Positions 25,275 through 39,113 are shown, numbered from the stretch's first letter. The stretch: 64,000 nucleotides of DNA from Panax quinquefolius (GCA_020205615.1 CM035170.1:37670143-37734142), one strand, 5' to 3'. Notes: a model not told the origin generated them from the sequence alone. Translations and numbers: made by a program.

Positions 25275-25790
25275 TTTCTCTTTGACTTGAGTGTAAAGAT
25301 GGGTAGATTTTTGGTATGATCATGACTATGGGTTCTCTTTGGCGATGGTGCAAAAGTTGAATTGTTGGTGGTATGATCGTGACCATTGAATTTATAATTG
25401 AATATCTTTAGCTTAAGTGCTGAAAGGTGAAATGATCAACATGGTTATAATTATTGTTTATATAAATTACGAAATGATTATATATTTCTTTGAGATATTA
25501 ATATATTTTGGCATAGTGCAAATATGAGCTGTTGATGAATATATTTGGCTGTAGTGCAAATATGAGCTGTTGAGGAATATCTTTGGCTGTAGTGCTGAAG
25601 ATGAATTGTTGATGAATATCTTTGGCCGTAGTGCAAAGATGACATGTTGTTGAATATCTTTGGCGATGGTGCAAAGATGAGCTGTTGATGAATGATCTTG
25701 ATATAGTGGTGATCTGAATGAATATCTTTGGTAGTAGTTTATGAATTATTAGTATGATTATGAGCGAGAAATGTGATTTGGTATAACCAT
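25275..25790 (+). repeat. Hairpin array 2, D LTR 2
   Basis: Clear examples: ATATTTG...CAAATAT at 25541-25563 and ATCTTTG...CAAAGAT at 25618-25640 around the same GGC(T/C)GTAGTG core. The arms differ at one pair (A-T versus C-G), with both partners changed. Confidence 0.82.
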
Positions 25791-26855
25791 GATCTTTGAT
25801 GTTTGAGGTAAAAGACATGTGATGAAAATTATCTTCGTCTGGATGAGAAGAGAATTTAGAATCACAATTATGATTATGAGTTATTCATATGATTGTGGAC
25901 GAGAGCTGTTGATTGATGTTACTGAGGGATAAAACATTGTTGGTGGATTTTTAACATGGAGAAGATAATAGACTTTATAGTCTATTTGACTCTTCTAATG
26001 GATTGCTCGTTAAATTTGCAACTATGGTTGAAATTTTTATCATCTACCGTATGTTCTAAATCTACGATTTATTATTGATGAAGGCTATTGATAATTTAAT
26101 TATCTTTAGTCATGATATTCTTTCTTGAGCTAGTTGTGCTCACCCTTTTGCTTCTAATTCCTTTTTAGGTAATAAGAGTGTATTTGGGAATTGCGGGGAG
26201 TAATGAGGGAATAGAGCGGTGGTCATCATTTAGTAGTTATATTTGGTGAATCAACTAGGGTGAGGTGAACCCAACGTTGGAAGGTGTTTTGCCACTATCA
26301 TACAAGATGTCTAATGACATCTGACCTCGTGTCATCATAAGGCGAGGGTTGTGCTCATCCACTTCTTTGAGTATATTCTGAGCACTACTATATAATCTTG
26401 GTGTTTGTTTGAAGTATAATTCTCGATTAGAGATAGTGGAGATAATGATATGTCGAGAGAAGACTCACCATTGGGAAGAATATGATAGTAATCTTCTCGT
26501 TTTTCTTTGGGGTCTATTAGAATTGACCGAGGATAATTACGTGGCCATATGATATCTATCATAACCTAGAAGCATGGCCTCCCGTATACGAAGGTTTCCT
26601 TGAGCACTTCCCAAAGATTCTAATTTCTAAAGCAGGTTTTTGACTATACCTTTATGTAAGGTGTCATTGTGACGTCTTATCGAGGTTGGGATGAGAGTCG
26701 CGGTTGGTATATATTTGTATCAAACTCACATGACATATGTGTTGTTGTATTTTGCACGACAATTGTTGTAATAAAGTTGTAGTTGTTTTACGTACCATGT
26801 ATTTGGCGACTCGAGAATAGGTTGGATGGAATGGACCTATTTTGGGGTTGTCACA

Positions 26856-27977
26856 TTTAGTATCGAGCTTAGGGATATGGTCTCTGGCGGAGATCGGGGG
26901 AATATAACTAGGAGGAGAGATGAGTAAATCCTTAGCTAGTGTGTCTACCTAAGCTTATTTGTTGGTCGGTCGTAATATCGGGATATTATGTGATATATTA
27001 ATTTGTTTAATTAACCCTTGTTTTATGGCGATGTTGAGAATGGGCTCTTTGAGAATGTTAATGATGGAGTGAATGAGGCAGTGGGGATACCTCTAATCAC
27101 TGAACCAGGATAATGTGATGTCGACGAAGAAGGAATTAGAGAAATCCTTGTGGTGAGTGAAGAATTGATAGTTACTTTTAGAGATGGTCATGAGAGGTAA
27201 TGGTGAGAGTGAGAGAAGAAGAGGAAGAAAGGTACACTGAGGAGAATTTATTAGAGGTATTATATGATCAAAATGTAGAATTGCAAAATCGTATTCATGA
27301 GTTAGAAGAAGCGAAATTTGAAGAACGACGGTGATGGTCGTGGAACAAAAGGATCAACAATTCAAACTTGTGTTACCCGATATGTGATGCTTGAGCGAAG
27401 CATTCTTTGCGCGAGTATAAGATGATAAAGATGGAATCTGAAGTGAAAGAAGAAAAAACTGAGCGAGCAGTGAGAATAAGTGATGCATGGGCAAAAAAGC
27501 GCACGACACGTGGATATTGTGGAAAGAGATGTCCAGATCTAAGAAGGCTAAAATAGATGATATGAATTTCTCTTTTTGGAAAGCAATTGGGAGAACCCAA
27601 CATCGAGTTTTGAATTACCACATGCATGCGAGTGGTCGACTGAATTCGATATGGATCGAAGATTGATGATTGAGATCATGAATCGAGAGTCTGACGAAGG
27701 CGATTGAGGGAGGAATATGCCTATATAGAAAAGTATATTCAACGGTAGTGATGACGCTAAATCTTTGCCCGAGACAAGTCAAAGGCCGGGTAGTTCGAGG
27801 ATGGCGGTTGTCATGACTTCCCAACAAGTGAAGAACCCGAATGAAGTTATCACGGGAGATGAGCGATGGAGAAATCATGATGACCGGGAGATAGAATCGA
27901 AATGAAAGCAAGGTATTCTCAACTTTTGAAATACAGTGCGTAAATTTGGGGGACGAAATTTCATAAGGAGGGGAGAT
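26856..27977 (+). other. Element D, interior 2
   Basis: Same content as interior 1, with many single-base indels relative to it. The gag-like start near 27027 is followed by GNGESERRR-like acidic and basic stretches in shifting frames. Polypurine tract AAGGAGGGGAGA ends at 27976. The 98- and 84-codon minus ORFs are shadows. Confidence 0.75.
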
Positions 27978-30900
27978 TGTAAGACCCGAATTTTATGAAA
28001 TAAAAGTATTCAATTTTTCTTATAATTACTATTCGGTAAATGGTTAAATTGATAAAAGGTTAAAGTTAAGGGTGATATATGAATTTTTTTTTCAAAATAC
28101 TGTGAAGTGGTTATAAAATATTCATTGTTGTCGGGGAATATTCGTTTGGTCGTGGAATATTTTTTTACGGAGGGGAATATTAAATGCGGCCAGTATGACC
28201 ATTTGGGGCCCATAACGAATAAATATCGGATGAAGAAAATGACAAAATTTGAGTTTTTATAAATAAGCGGCGTAGTTATTACAATTAACAACTTTGTTGG
28301 AATACCGATTGGTTAAAAATACGATGTAATGGCGTTATTGCTGAGCAAGACGGCGCGGTTATTACGGTATTTTGAATTATTGATTCTTACGTGAAGGCCT
28401 TACTCGATAATTATTACGATAATTCTTTATTCAATATTTTATTTTATTGATTGATAATTGCTGCGTTGATATTTTATATTATTGTTGTTTTGATAATTGT
28501 CTTTTGCATGATATCTCCATTATCGGATCGATAATTCATATTATTTGAATAATATTATTAGATAGCATTATTGGCAATGTCTAGAAAGTTACATCGAGGA
28601 GAGGTTTGGTCACCTAATCTAATTGCCCGATGAGGAGAAATTCTTATTGGAAAGCCCCTCTTTCACGAGGAGCGCTGGTTGTCATTATTGTGATTATAAT
28701 ATTATTTGTGAATAATTAATTATTGATTTATATGATAAGGAAATATTTATTTGATGTGGATATAAATGATGGATTTATTTTATGTGGTTATAAATGAAGG
28801 AATTAATGTTGAGGTATTTTATATTTATTTTGTCGGATTGGAGGTATTAAAAGATAAATCGATGTTCTTAAAGCTTTATTGTGTGAGTTATAATTTTAAT
28901 GTAGTTGGATCGTTTTGTATTTTTGGATATGTTATACATATATGAGTTGAATATAAGTCCACAAATTTTGAGCGTGTTAAAATTAAGCATGATTTGTTAT
29001 GAATTTTAAAAGGTGTTGAAATGGTGTTTAAAATCATCAGGTTTGTGGATTTCGGATATTTTGGTTTGGAATTTGGAAAAACTTTCAAAGCTACAAAGTT
29101 GTAGAGAATTCGATTTAGGTGTAGAATGGACATAAAATTTGTATTTTTACGATAAGCAGGGCTATTTTCTATGAATTGTTGAAGTTTTGGAAAATAAAAT
29201 GATTTTTATTAATTTATGGGTGGGACCCACTTTTTGGTTGGTTGAATAACACATATGCTGCCAAATTTTAATTTTCAGAATTTGGTTGCTTGATGACTTT
29301 CAATTTGATGCGGTGAAAGAAGAGAAAAGAAAAAAATAATAATATTTTATTATTTTAGTCTCCTTTTGGCGTTCTAGCATTTTTCTATAAATAGTGCTTA
29401 TGTTAGAATTGAAAATCACACGAAACAGTTTTTTTTCTCTCTATATTATCAAGCATATTTTTTGAGAGTATTTAGATACTTTGAGAGTTGCTTTATTTAG
29501 TAGAAGTTTCCTTCCGATTTTTCATCAGATATTCAAGTCGAAATCTTTGCTCTTTTGAGGTAAAGGGATTTTAAGGGTTATTATGTTTTTTAGTTTCGTA
29601 CTTCTTTAGACCTTGAGAAAATTCTGGAAAAATTTGAAATGATATTTTGATGAGTTTTATTGATTGTGTCCAAAAATGGCGATTTTGGATGTATAGATTA
29701 AGAGTTATGAATTTTATGGGAAAATACTATTTTAAAAATAGCAGCTTATAACTCCTTGTGGTTAACTCCAAAATTGATGAAATTTTTATTGGAAAGTATA
29801 TCTATATAATATCGGTATACTCTGTGTAAATTTGAATTTTTGGATAAAAGTACAATTTATGATAAATGTCTAAATATTCGGCAATTTTGGCCGTATGAAA
29901 AATAGTAAACAAATTTTAAAAATTAAGAGAAAAATATATATTGATATGGGACTATATTACGCTAAATCTCGGAAAAGAAATATTTTTGGAACTGATTTGG
30001 TATTTTTCATGAAAATGGACTAGTTATGAGTAAATGAATTAAATATGTTATGTGAAGTAAGAAAATTGGAAAATAGGATTTTATGGCTTGAGAATATATA
30101 TATGAGTATATATCTGATTTTTGATGAGGGTTTTGGTTATTGGTGATGAAATCTTATGAGTTTGGCATTTTAGGATGATTAAATGCATTATTTAGTAAAG
30201 TGTAAACAATTAAAATAAATTGTTTATAAGTTTAAGAAATGTTATTTCAATATCATTATCTTAGAAATATTGGTATGGATTTTATTGTGGAATTTCTACC
30301 TTTTTGTGTCGGGGTTACTATTTGAGTTCTTATTCACGAGTTACTATTCACGAGATTACTATTCACGAATTACTATTCATGAGTTACTATTCACGGGTTC
30401 TATTCACGACAAAATTGGTTTCTTTTTTCTACCAAATTATAGTTGATTTATGAATATTACTCTTGAGATTAAAACTATATGTTGATCATATTATTTTATT
30501 ATCATATATAACATTTTATAACCACTAATGATGATATTTCTCTTTGACTTGAGTGTAAAGATGGGTAGATTTTTGGTATGATCATGATTATGGGTTCTCT
30601 TTGGCGATGGTGCAAAGTTGAATTGTTATTTGGTATGATCATGACCATTGAATTTATAATTGAATATCTTTAGCTTAAGTGCAAAGGTGAAATGATCGAC
30701 ATGGTTATAATTATTGTTTATATAAATTACGAAATGATTATATATTTCTTTGAGATAATAATATATTTGGCTTATAGTGCAAATATGAGCTGTTGATGAA
30801 TATATTTGGCACTGTAGTGCAAATATGAGCTGATTGAGGAATATCTTTGGCTGTAGTGCAAAGATGAATTGTTGATGAATATCTTTGGCCGTAGTAGTCA

Positions 30901-32119
30901 AAGATGACATGTTGTTGAATATCTTTGGCGATGGTGCGAAGATGACATGTGTTGAGATGAACATATTTGGTGATCTACAAATGAATATCTTTGGTAGTAG
31001 TCAAAGATGAATTTATTAGTATGATTATGAGCATGAAATGTGATTTGGTATAACCATGATCTTTGATGTTTGAGGTAAAGATAGGTGATGAAAATTATCT
31101 TTCGTCACGGATGAGAAGAGAATTTAGAATCACAATTATGATTATGAGTTATTCATATGATTGTGGACGAGAATTGTTGATTGATGTTCTGAGGATAAAA
31201 CATTGTTGGTGGATTTTTAACATGGAGAAGATAATAGACTTTATAGTCTATTTGACTCTTCTAATGGATTGCTCGTTCATTGCTGACTATGGTTGAAATT
31301 TTTATCATCTACCATATGTTCTAAATCTACGATTTATTATTGATGAAGGCTATTGATAATTTAATTATCTTTAGTCATGATATTCTTTCTTTGAGCTAGT
31401 TGTGCTCACCCTTTTTGCTTCATAAATTCTTTCGGGGTAATAAAGAGTGTATTTGGGTCGAGCGGGGTAATGAGGGAATAGAGCGGTGGTCATCATTTAG
31501 TAGTTATATTTGGTGAATCAACTAGGGTGAGGCGAACCCAGCGTTGGAAGGTGTTTTGCCACTATCATACAAGATGTCTAATGACATCTGACCTCGTGTC
31601 ATCATAAGGCGAGGGGTTGTGCTCATCCACTTCTTTGAGTATATTCTGAGCACTACTATATAATCTTGGTGTTTGTTTGAAGTATAATTCTCAATTAGAG
31701 CGAGTGGAGATAATGATATGTCGAGAGAAGACTCACCATTGGGAAGAATATGATAGTAATCTTCGTTTTTCTTTGGGGTCTATTAGATTGACCGAGGATA
31801 ATTTTGTGGCCATATGATATCTATCATAACCTAGAAGCGTGGCCTCCCATATACGAAGGTTTTCTTGAGCACTTCCCAAAGATTCTAATTTCTAAAATAG
31901 TTTTTGACTATACCTTTATGTAAGGTGTCATTGTGACGTCTTTATCGAGGTTGGGATGAGAGTCGCAGTTGGTATATATTTGTATCAAACTCACGACATA
32001 TGTGTTGTTATTTTTTACACGACAATTGTTGTAATAAAATTGTAGTTGTTTTTACGTACCATGTATTTGGCGACTCGAGAATAGGTTGGATGGAATGGAC
32101 CTATTTTGGGGTTGTCACA
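27978..32119 (+). repeat. Element D, LTR 3
   Basis: 4,142 bp. TATA 29386, minisatellite 30318-30410, hairpin array 30540-31060. Same order as LTR 1, with scattered small indels. Confidence 0.93.
30540..31060 (+). repeat. Hairpin array 2, D LTR 3
   Basis: Same 46-bp units. The unit near 30803-30825 reads TTTGGCACTGTAGTGCAAA, intermediate between the short loop of LTR 2 and the extended palindrome of LTR 1. Confidence 0.8.
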
Positions 32120-33235
32120 TTTTGGTATCGAGCTTAGGGATATGGTCTCTGGCGGAGATCGGGGAATATAACTAGGAGGGAGAGATGAGTAAATCATTCG
32201 CTAGTGTGTCTACCTAAGCTTATTTGTTGGTCGGTCATAATATCGGGATATTATGTGATATGTTAATTTGTTTAATTAACCCTTGTTTTATGGCGGTATT
32301 TGAGAATGGGCATTTGAGAATGTTAATGATGGAGTGAATGAGGCCGTGGGGATACCTCTAATCACCAACCATGATAATGTGATGTCGGTGAAGAAGGAAT
32401 TAGAAATCCTTGTGGTGAGTGAAGAATTGATAGTTACACGAGATGGTCGCAGAGGTAACGGTGAGAGTGAGGAAGAAGAGGAAGAAAGAGGTACACGAGG
32501 AGAATTTATTAGAGGTATTATATGATCAAAATGTAGAATTGCAAAATCGTATTCATGAGTTAGAAGAAGCGAAATTTGAAGAAGCGACGGTGGTCGTGGA
32601 ACAAAAAGGATGCAACAATTCAAGCTTGTGTTACCCGATATGTGATGCTTGAGCGAAGCATTCTTTGGCGAGTATAAGATGATAAAGATGGAATCGAAGG
32701 TGAAAGAAGAAAAAAGCTGAGCAGTGAGAATAAGTGATGCGTGGGGCAAAAAGCCACACGACACGTGGATATTGTGGAAAGAGATGTCCGATCTAAGAAG
32801 GCTAAAATAGATGATATGAATTTCTCTTTTTGGAAAGCAATTGGGAGAACCCAACATCGAGTTTTGAATTACCACACATGAGTGGTCGACTTTGAATTCG
32901 ATATGGATCGAAGATTGATGATTCGAGATCATGAATCGAGAGTCTGACGAAGGCGATTGAGGGAGGAATATGCCCTATAGAAAAGTATATTCCAACGGTA
33001 GTGATGACGCCAAATGCTGCCCCAGACAAGTCAAAAGCCGGGTAGTTCGAGGGATGGCGGTTGTCATGACTTCCCAACAAGTGAAGAACTCAAATGAAGT
33101 TATCACGGGAGATGAGCAATGGAGAAATCATGATGACCCGGGAGATAGAATCTGAAATGAAAGCAAGGTATTCTCAACTCTTGAAATAATGCAGTACGTA
33201 AATTTCGGGGACGAAATTTCATAAGGAGGGAAGAT
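32120..33235 (+). other. Element D, interior 3, with best-preserved primer site and coiled-coil reading
   Basis: The primer site TGGTATCGAGC (32123-32133) is clearest here. A forward reading at 32443-32640 gives basic VRVRKKRKKEV, then a leucine-rich heptad stretch including ELQNRIHELEEAKFEEA, a likely coiled coil. I recognise no family for it. The gag-like start is near 32307. The polypurine tract AAGGAGGGAAGA ends at 33234. All other enzyme domains are absent, so this element would rely on proteins in trans. Confidence 0.75.
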
Positions 33236-36200
33236 TGTAAGACCCCGAATTTTATGAAATAAAAGTATTCAATTTTTCTTATAATTACTATTCAGTAAAT
33301 GGTTAAATTGATAAAAGGTTAAAGTTAAGGGTGATATATATTTTTTTTTCAAAATAATGAGTGGTTATAAAATATTCATTGTTGTCGGGGAATATTCGTT
33401 TTGGTCGTGGAATATTCTTTTACGTCGGGGAATATTAAATGCAATATTGGTATGACCATTTATGGGCCCCATAACGAATAAATATCGGATGAAGAAAATG
33501 ACAAATTTGAGTTTTTATAAATAACAGGCGTAGTTATTCTGAATTAACACTTTGTTGGAATACCCGATGGTTAAAAACGATGTCTGGCGTTATTCGCACG
33601 CGTAGCACGCGGTATTTTACTACGGTATTTTTGAATTATTGATTCTTACGTAAGAAGGCACTACTCGATAATTATTACGAGTAATTCTTATTCAATATTT
33701 TATTTTATTGATTGATAATTCTTTGCGTTGATATTTTATATTATTGTTGTTTGATAATTGTCACTTTGCACATGATATCTCCATTATCGGATCAATAATT
33801 CATATTATTTGAATAATATTATTAGATAGCATTATTGGCAATGTCTAGAAAGTTACATCGAGGAGAGGTTTGGTCACCTAATTGCGGCGATGAGAAGGAG
33901 AAATCCTTATGGAAAGCCCCCTTTCACGAGGAAGCTTGCTGGTTGTCATTATTGTGATTATAATATTATTTGTGAATAATTAATTATTGATTTATATGAT
34001 AAGGAAATATTTATTTGATGTGGATATAAATGATGGATATATTTATTTTATGTGGATAAAAATGAAGGAATTAATGTTGAGGTATTTTATCAATTATTTT
34101 GTCGGATTGGAGGTATTAAAAGATCAAATGGTGTTCTTAAACTTTATTGTGTGAGTTATAATTTTAATCGTAGTTAGATCGTTGTAATTTTTGGATATGT
34201 TATACATATATGAGTAGTAATATAAGTCCACAAATTTTGAACCGTTAAAAATTAACGCATGATTTGTTATGAATTTTAAAAGGTGTTGAAATGGTGTTTA
34301 AAATCATCAGTTTGTGGATTTCGGATATTTTAGGTCTGGAATTTGGAAAAACTTTCTTCTGCAAAGTTGTAGAGAATTCGATTTCAGGTAGAATGGACAT
34401 AAAATTCGTATTTTTCTGATAACCGGGCTATTTTCTATGAATTGTTGAAGTTTCGGAAAATAAAATGATTTTTATTAAATTTATGGGTGGGACACACTTT
34501 TGGTTGGTGTTCAATAACATGTGGGCTGCTAAATTTTTTTCCAAATTGGCTGGTCAATGACTTTCAAAGCATGCGTTGAAAGAATGAAAATAAATAATAA
34601 TATTTTATTATTTTAGTCTCCTTTGGCGTTCTAGCATTTTCCTATAAATAGAAGCTTATGTTAGAATTGAAAATCACACCAGAAACAAGTTTTCTTTCTC
34701 TCTATATTATCAAGCATATTTTTGTGAGTATTTAGATACTTTGAGAGTTGCTATTTAGTAGAAGTTTCCTTCAGATTTTTTCGATATTCAAATCGAAATC
34801 TTCTTTCTTTTGAGGTAAAGGATTTTAAGGGTTATTATGTTTTTGATTCGTACTTCTTTTCGACCTTGAAAATTTGGAAAAATTTGAAATGATATTTTGA
34901 TGAGTTTTATTGATTGTGTCCAAAATGGCGATTTTTGGATGTATAGATTAAGAGTTATGAATTTTATGGGAAAAGACTATTTTAAAATAGCAGCTTATAA
35001 CTCCTTGTGGTTAACTCCAAAATTGATGAAATATTTATTGGGAGTATATCTATATAATATCGATTATACTCTGTGAATTTTGAAATTTTGGATAAAAATA
35101 CAATTTATGATAAATGTCTAAATATTCGGCAATTTTGGCCATATATGAAAAATAGTAAACAAATTTAAAAAATTCGAGAAAAATATATGTTCAATATGGG
35201 ACTATATTCTCGCTAAATCTCGGAAAAGAAATATTTTTGGGGGCTGATTTGGTATTTTTCATGAAAATGGACTAGTTATGAGTAAATAAATTAAATATGT
35301 TATGTGAAGTAAGAAAATTGGAAAATAGGATTTTATGGCTTGAGAATCCTATATGAGGTATATGCAGATTTTTAATGAGGGTTTTGGTTATTGGTGATGA
35401 AATCTTATGAGTTTGGCATTTTAGGATGATTAAATGTATTATTTAGTAAAGTGTAAACAATTAAAATAAATTATTTATAAGTTTAAGAAATGTTATTTCA
35501 AATATCATTATTATCTTAGAAATATTGGTATGGATTTTATTGTGGAATTTCTACCTTTTTTTTTTTTATTCATGGAGGTTACTATTCATGAGTTCTTATT
35601 CATGAGTTATATTATTCTATTATTCTATTCACGAGTTACTATTCACGAGTTACTATTCATTCTATTCACGACAAAATTGGTTTCTTTTCTAACCAAATTA
35701 TAGTTGATTTATGAATATTACTCTTGAGATTAAAACTATATGTTGATCATATTATTTTTATTATCATATATAACATTTTATAACCCTAATGATGATATTT
35801 CTCTTTGACTTGAGTGTAAAGATGGGTAGATTTTTGGTATGATCATGACTATGGGTTCTCTTTGGCGATGGTGCAAAGTTGAATTGTTATTTGGTATGAT
35901 CGTGACCATTGAATTTATAATTGAATATCTTTAGCTTAAGTGCAAAGGTGAAATGATCAACATGGTTATAATTATTGTTTATATAAATTACGAAATGATT
36001 ATATATTTCTTTGAGATATTAATATATTTGGCTATAGTGCAAATATGAGCTGTTGATGAATATATTTGGCACATGTAGTGCAAATATGAGCTGTTGAGGA
36101 ATATCTTTGGCTTGTAGTGCAAAGATTAATTGTTGATGAATATCTTTGGCCCGTAGTCTGAAGATGACATGTTATTGAATATCTTTGGCCGATGAGTGCA

Positions 36201-37371
36201 AAGATGAATATGTGTTGATGAATATCTTTGGTGGTGAGTGCAAAAGATGAATTTATTAGTAGATGATTATTAATATGATTATGAGGAAATGTGATTTGGT
36301 ATAACCATGATCTTTGATGTTTGAGGTAAAACATGTGATGAAAATTATCTTCGTCACGGATGCGAAGAGAAATTTAGAATCACAATTATGATTATGAGTT
36401 ATTCATATGATTGTGGACCGAATTGTTGATTGATGTTGTTAGGGATAAAACATTGTTGGTGGATTTTTAACATAGAAGATAATAGACTTTTATGGTCTAT
36501 TTGACTCTTCTAATGGATTGCTTCGTTCACATTGCAACTATGGTTGAAATTTTTATCATCTACCATATGTTCTAAATCTACGATTTATTATTGATGAAGG
36601 CTATTGATAATTTAATTATCTTTTTAGTCATGATATTCTTTCTTGAGCTAGTTGTGCTCACCCTTTTTGTTTCACAATTCCTTTCGTGTAATAAGAGTGT
36701 AATTTGGGTTGAGCGGGGGTATGAGGAATAGAGCGGTGGTCATCATTTAGTAGTTATATTTGGTGAATCAACTAGGGTGAAAGGTGAACCCAACGTTGGA
36801 AGGGTGTTTTGCCACTATCATACAAGATGTCTAATGACATACAACCTCGTGTCATCATAAGGCGAGGTTGTGCTCATCCACTTCTTTGAGTATATTTATG
36901 AGCACTACCTATATAATCTTGGTGTTTGTTTGGAGTATAATTCTCGATTAGAGCAGTGGAGATAATGATATATCGAGAAGACTCACCATTGGGAAGAATA
37001 TGATAGTAATCTTCTTGTTTTCTTTGGGGGTCTATTAATTGACTAAGGATAATTACTGTGGCCATATGATATCTATCATAACCTAGAAGCATGGCCTCCC
37101 ATATACGAAGGTTTCTTGAGCACTTCCCAAAGATTCTAATTTCTAAAATAGTTTTTGACTATACCTTTATGTAAGGTGTCATTGTGACGTATATATCGAG
37201 GTTGGGATGATGAGTCGCGGTTGGTATATATTTGTATCCAAACTCACAAATATATGTGTTGTTGTATTTTTGACGATAATTGTTGTAATAAAATTGTAGT
37301 TATTTTCTGTACCATGTATTTGGCGACTCAGAATAGGTTGGATGGAATGGACCTATTTTGGGGTTGTCACA
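33236..37371 (+). repeat. Element D, LTR 4
   Basis: 4,136 bp. TATA 34643, minisatellite 35575-35668, hairpin array 35800-36330. It ends GTTGTCACA and is followed by the ACATA target duplication. Confidence 0.93.
35800..36330 (+). repeat. Hairpin array 2, D LTR 4
   Basis: Same units; loops with GGCACATGTAGTGC near 36068 and GGCTTGTAGTGC near 36109. Confidence 0.8.
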
Positions 37372-37376
37372 ACATA

Positions 37377-37435
37377 AAAATACGTGAGGGGACAGAATCA
37401 GTCGCCTTGAATTAAGGTTTCCTCCACTTCCTCAT
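37377..37435 (-). pseudogene. Captured mitochondrial EF-Tu, 5' part of exon 1 (transit peptide start)
   Basis: This is the other side of the D insertion. Removing D and one ACATA rejoins a reading NSRRLILSPHVFLCCRGS with the exon 1 piece at 17344-17450, as expected for a serine- and arginine-rich mitochondrial presequence. The probable start codon is at 37435-37433 but is one base out of frame with the rest, so a small indel lies near 37416-37420. The 5' untranslated region would continue to the right. Confidence 0.75.
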
Positions 37436-39113
37436 TTTTCCCTTCGCAAAACCGAAAGCAAGCCTAAGCAAGTATTGAAGAATAGAAATAAAACAATAAA
37501 TATTAAAGTTATAACTTGATTAATTATAATATCAGTATGATAAAGTTTATAAACCAATTTATAGACTTGGAACCAAAAGCACAGTTTGTTGAGGATATCA
37601 GCATTGCAGAGTAGACAGTTGTGGCTTGATTCATTGTAAGTCCTTCACCTTACATTATCTTGTTCAAAGACAGATAACACTAGTGGTTAGTGCAACACGA
37701 AGACAATCTAAATTCAACTTTCTTATATAAATATATTTTAACAATTAGTAGAAAGAGGTAGCATGAAGAGCCCAACACAAGTTCTAGCTTGACCTCCTTT
37801 TGCCATCCCATAAGGTGGGGTTGCTGACAGTTGAGACTTGAGGACTGGGGTAGATAGTAGCAAATTGTCAAATAGACAGCATGAAAAAAGGGAAATAGCA
37901 TCCCCAGAACTGTATTAGAGACAAACCATGTTTATCATATAACATGGAAAGATAAACAATACTGAATTGCCAAAGAAAACTAGATTGAAACAGTAATGGA
38001 CTAATTTTCAGTATTTTACTCCAATTTCTTTATATATGCAACCCAACAATACTTTTATTTTACTTCTCTTTACACAGTTTCCAAAGCTCATCTGACACTT
38101 CCATCACATATATGTTATATTAACTAAATAATAATGATATATACCTTAAAAAAACTCAAAAGACCAATTAGACAAACCTATATTTCATCATCTGCCTCTT
38201 TATGTGCCAATGAAAAGCTAAAGCAATCCTGTAGAAATTTACTATGTTCAATAGTTTCAAAGGGTAATACCATTAATGCTTGCTTCCCTCAAAAGTCCCA
38301 AACCTCGTGAAACCTTTCGTGTCAAGTATAACTAGATAAACTTTTACATGCCATGTAATGCTGTTTCGCTAATATATTTCACTGCAAGGTTGTTCGCTCA
38401 TGATATAAAAAATAGTACCTCCAAATGCAAAACATAATTAGCATAACTAAAATACTTCATTGAATACTGCAATGCGGTTAACTTCCGTAACATGAAGATC
38501 CAAAGATAATGTCAAAGCACCACAACTGAATAACATCTAATTTAACTAATGGTCAACTGTCAAACAAGTAATGGCCGAAACATAAAAGTGAAAATGTTTT
38601 TGCAATACCATAAGAATGGCAAAAGGGCATAAATGCATGGGCATAGGTAGAAAAGTAGTACCGTGATAGTGCAAATGATCTCCTTACAATATTGTGAACT
38701 TTGAAGAATAATTGGCATAGCATACATACCTTGTATGTGAATTACTAGACAAAACTCATATGACAAATAAAAACAAGAGATAACAAAGTAGAGAAGAGAT
38801 CCAAGAATATCCGTTTATTTCTATACATTTCCAATCAATATTATGATAAAGTCACCAATCAATATTGTGATAAAGCCACAGTAGTTCATTGAAGTACTTG
38901 TTAGTTGTGATCAGTAGATTCAATACATATCAGAGTTTCATAATGTTCATGTCAAATTGACCAATCAAAAGCAATTTCATTTGGATCTTTCCCAATTCAT
39001 GGGTAGATAACTCAAAAGATAGACGTATGTATGAGCATATGTGAAGTTAAAGAATAGCAACAACTGTATATTGGTTAATGAAAATTAGGTGAAATGGGGA
39101 GGATCACACATAC
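37436..39113. other. Non-coding CACTA1 segment between the EF-Tu and MATE fragments
   Basis: AT-rich and intron-like. On the minus strand it lies between the donor of the MATE exon and the EF-Tu 5' end. I see no further MATE exon. The 73-codon (37680-37901) and 68-codon (38560-38766) minus ORFs match nothing I recognise. Confidence 0.5.

Larger units (their letters stand above)
22723..26855 (+). repeat. Element D, LTR 2
   Basis: 4,133 bp, same layout as LTR 1. The U3 hairpin at 23372-23395 is the cleanest copy: CCGATGAGGA / TCCTTATCGG with a GAAA loop. TATA 24131, minisatellite 25060-25145, hairpin array 25275-25790. Confidence 0.93.
17456..37371 (+). mobile_element. Element D: tandem LTR retrotransposon array, four LTRs and three interiors
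   Basis: LTRs at 17456-21615, 22723-26855, 27978-32119 and 33236-37371, each starting TGTAAGACC and ending GTTGTCACA, alternate with interiors of 1,107, 1,122 and 1,116 bp. Only the outermost ends carry a target duplication: ACATA at 17451-17455 and 37372-37376. The array therefore grew after one insertion, most simply by unequal recombination between LTRs. The element sits in exon 1 of the captured EF-Tu fragment of CACTA1. The interiors have gag-start remnants but no protease, reverse transcriptase or integrase. Confidence 0.93.

Noticed and set aside
20105..33080. Many minus-strand ORFs of 60-214 codons in the D LTRs and interiors
   Set aside because: Antisense to the element, poorly shared between the units because of indels, and made of hairpin-array or interior sequence.
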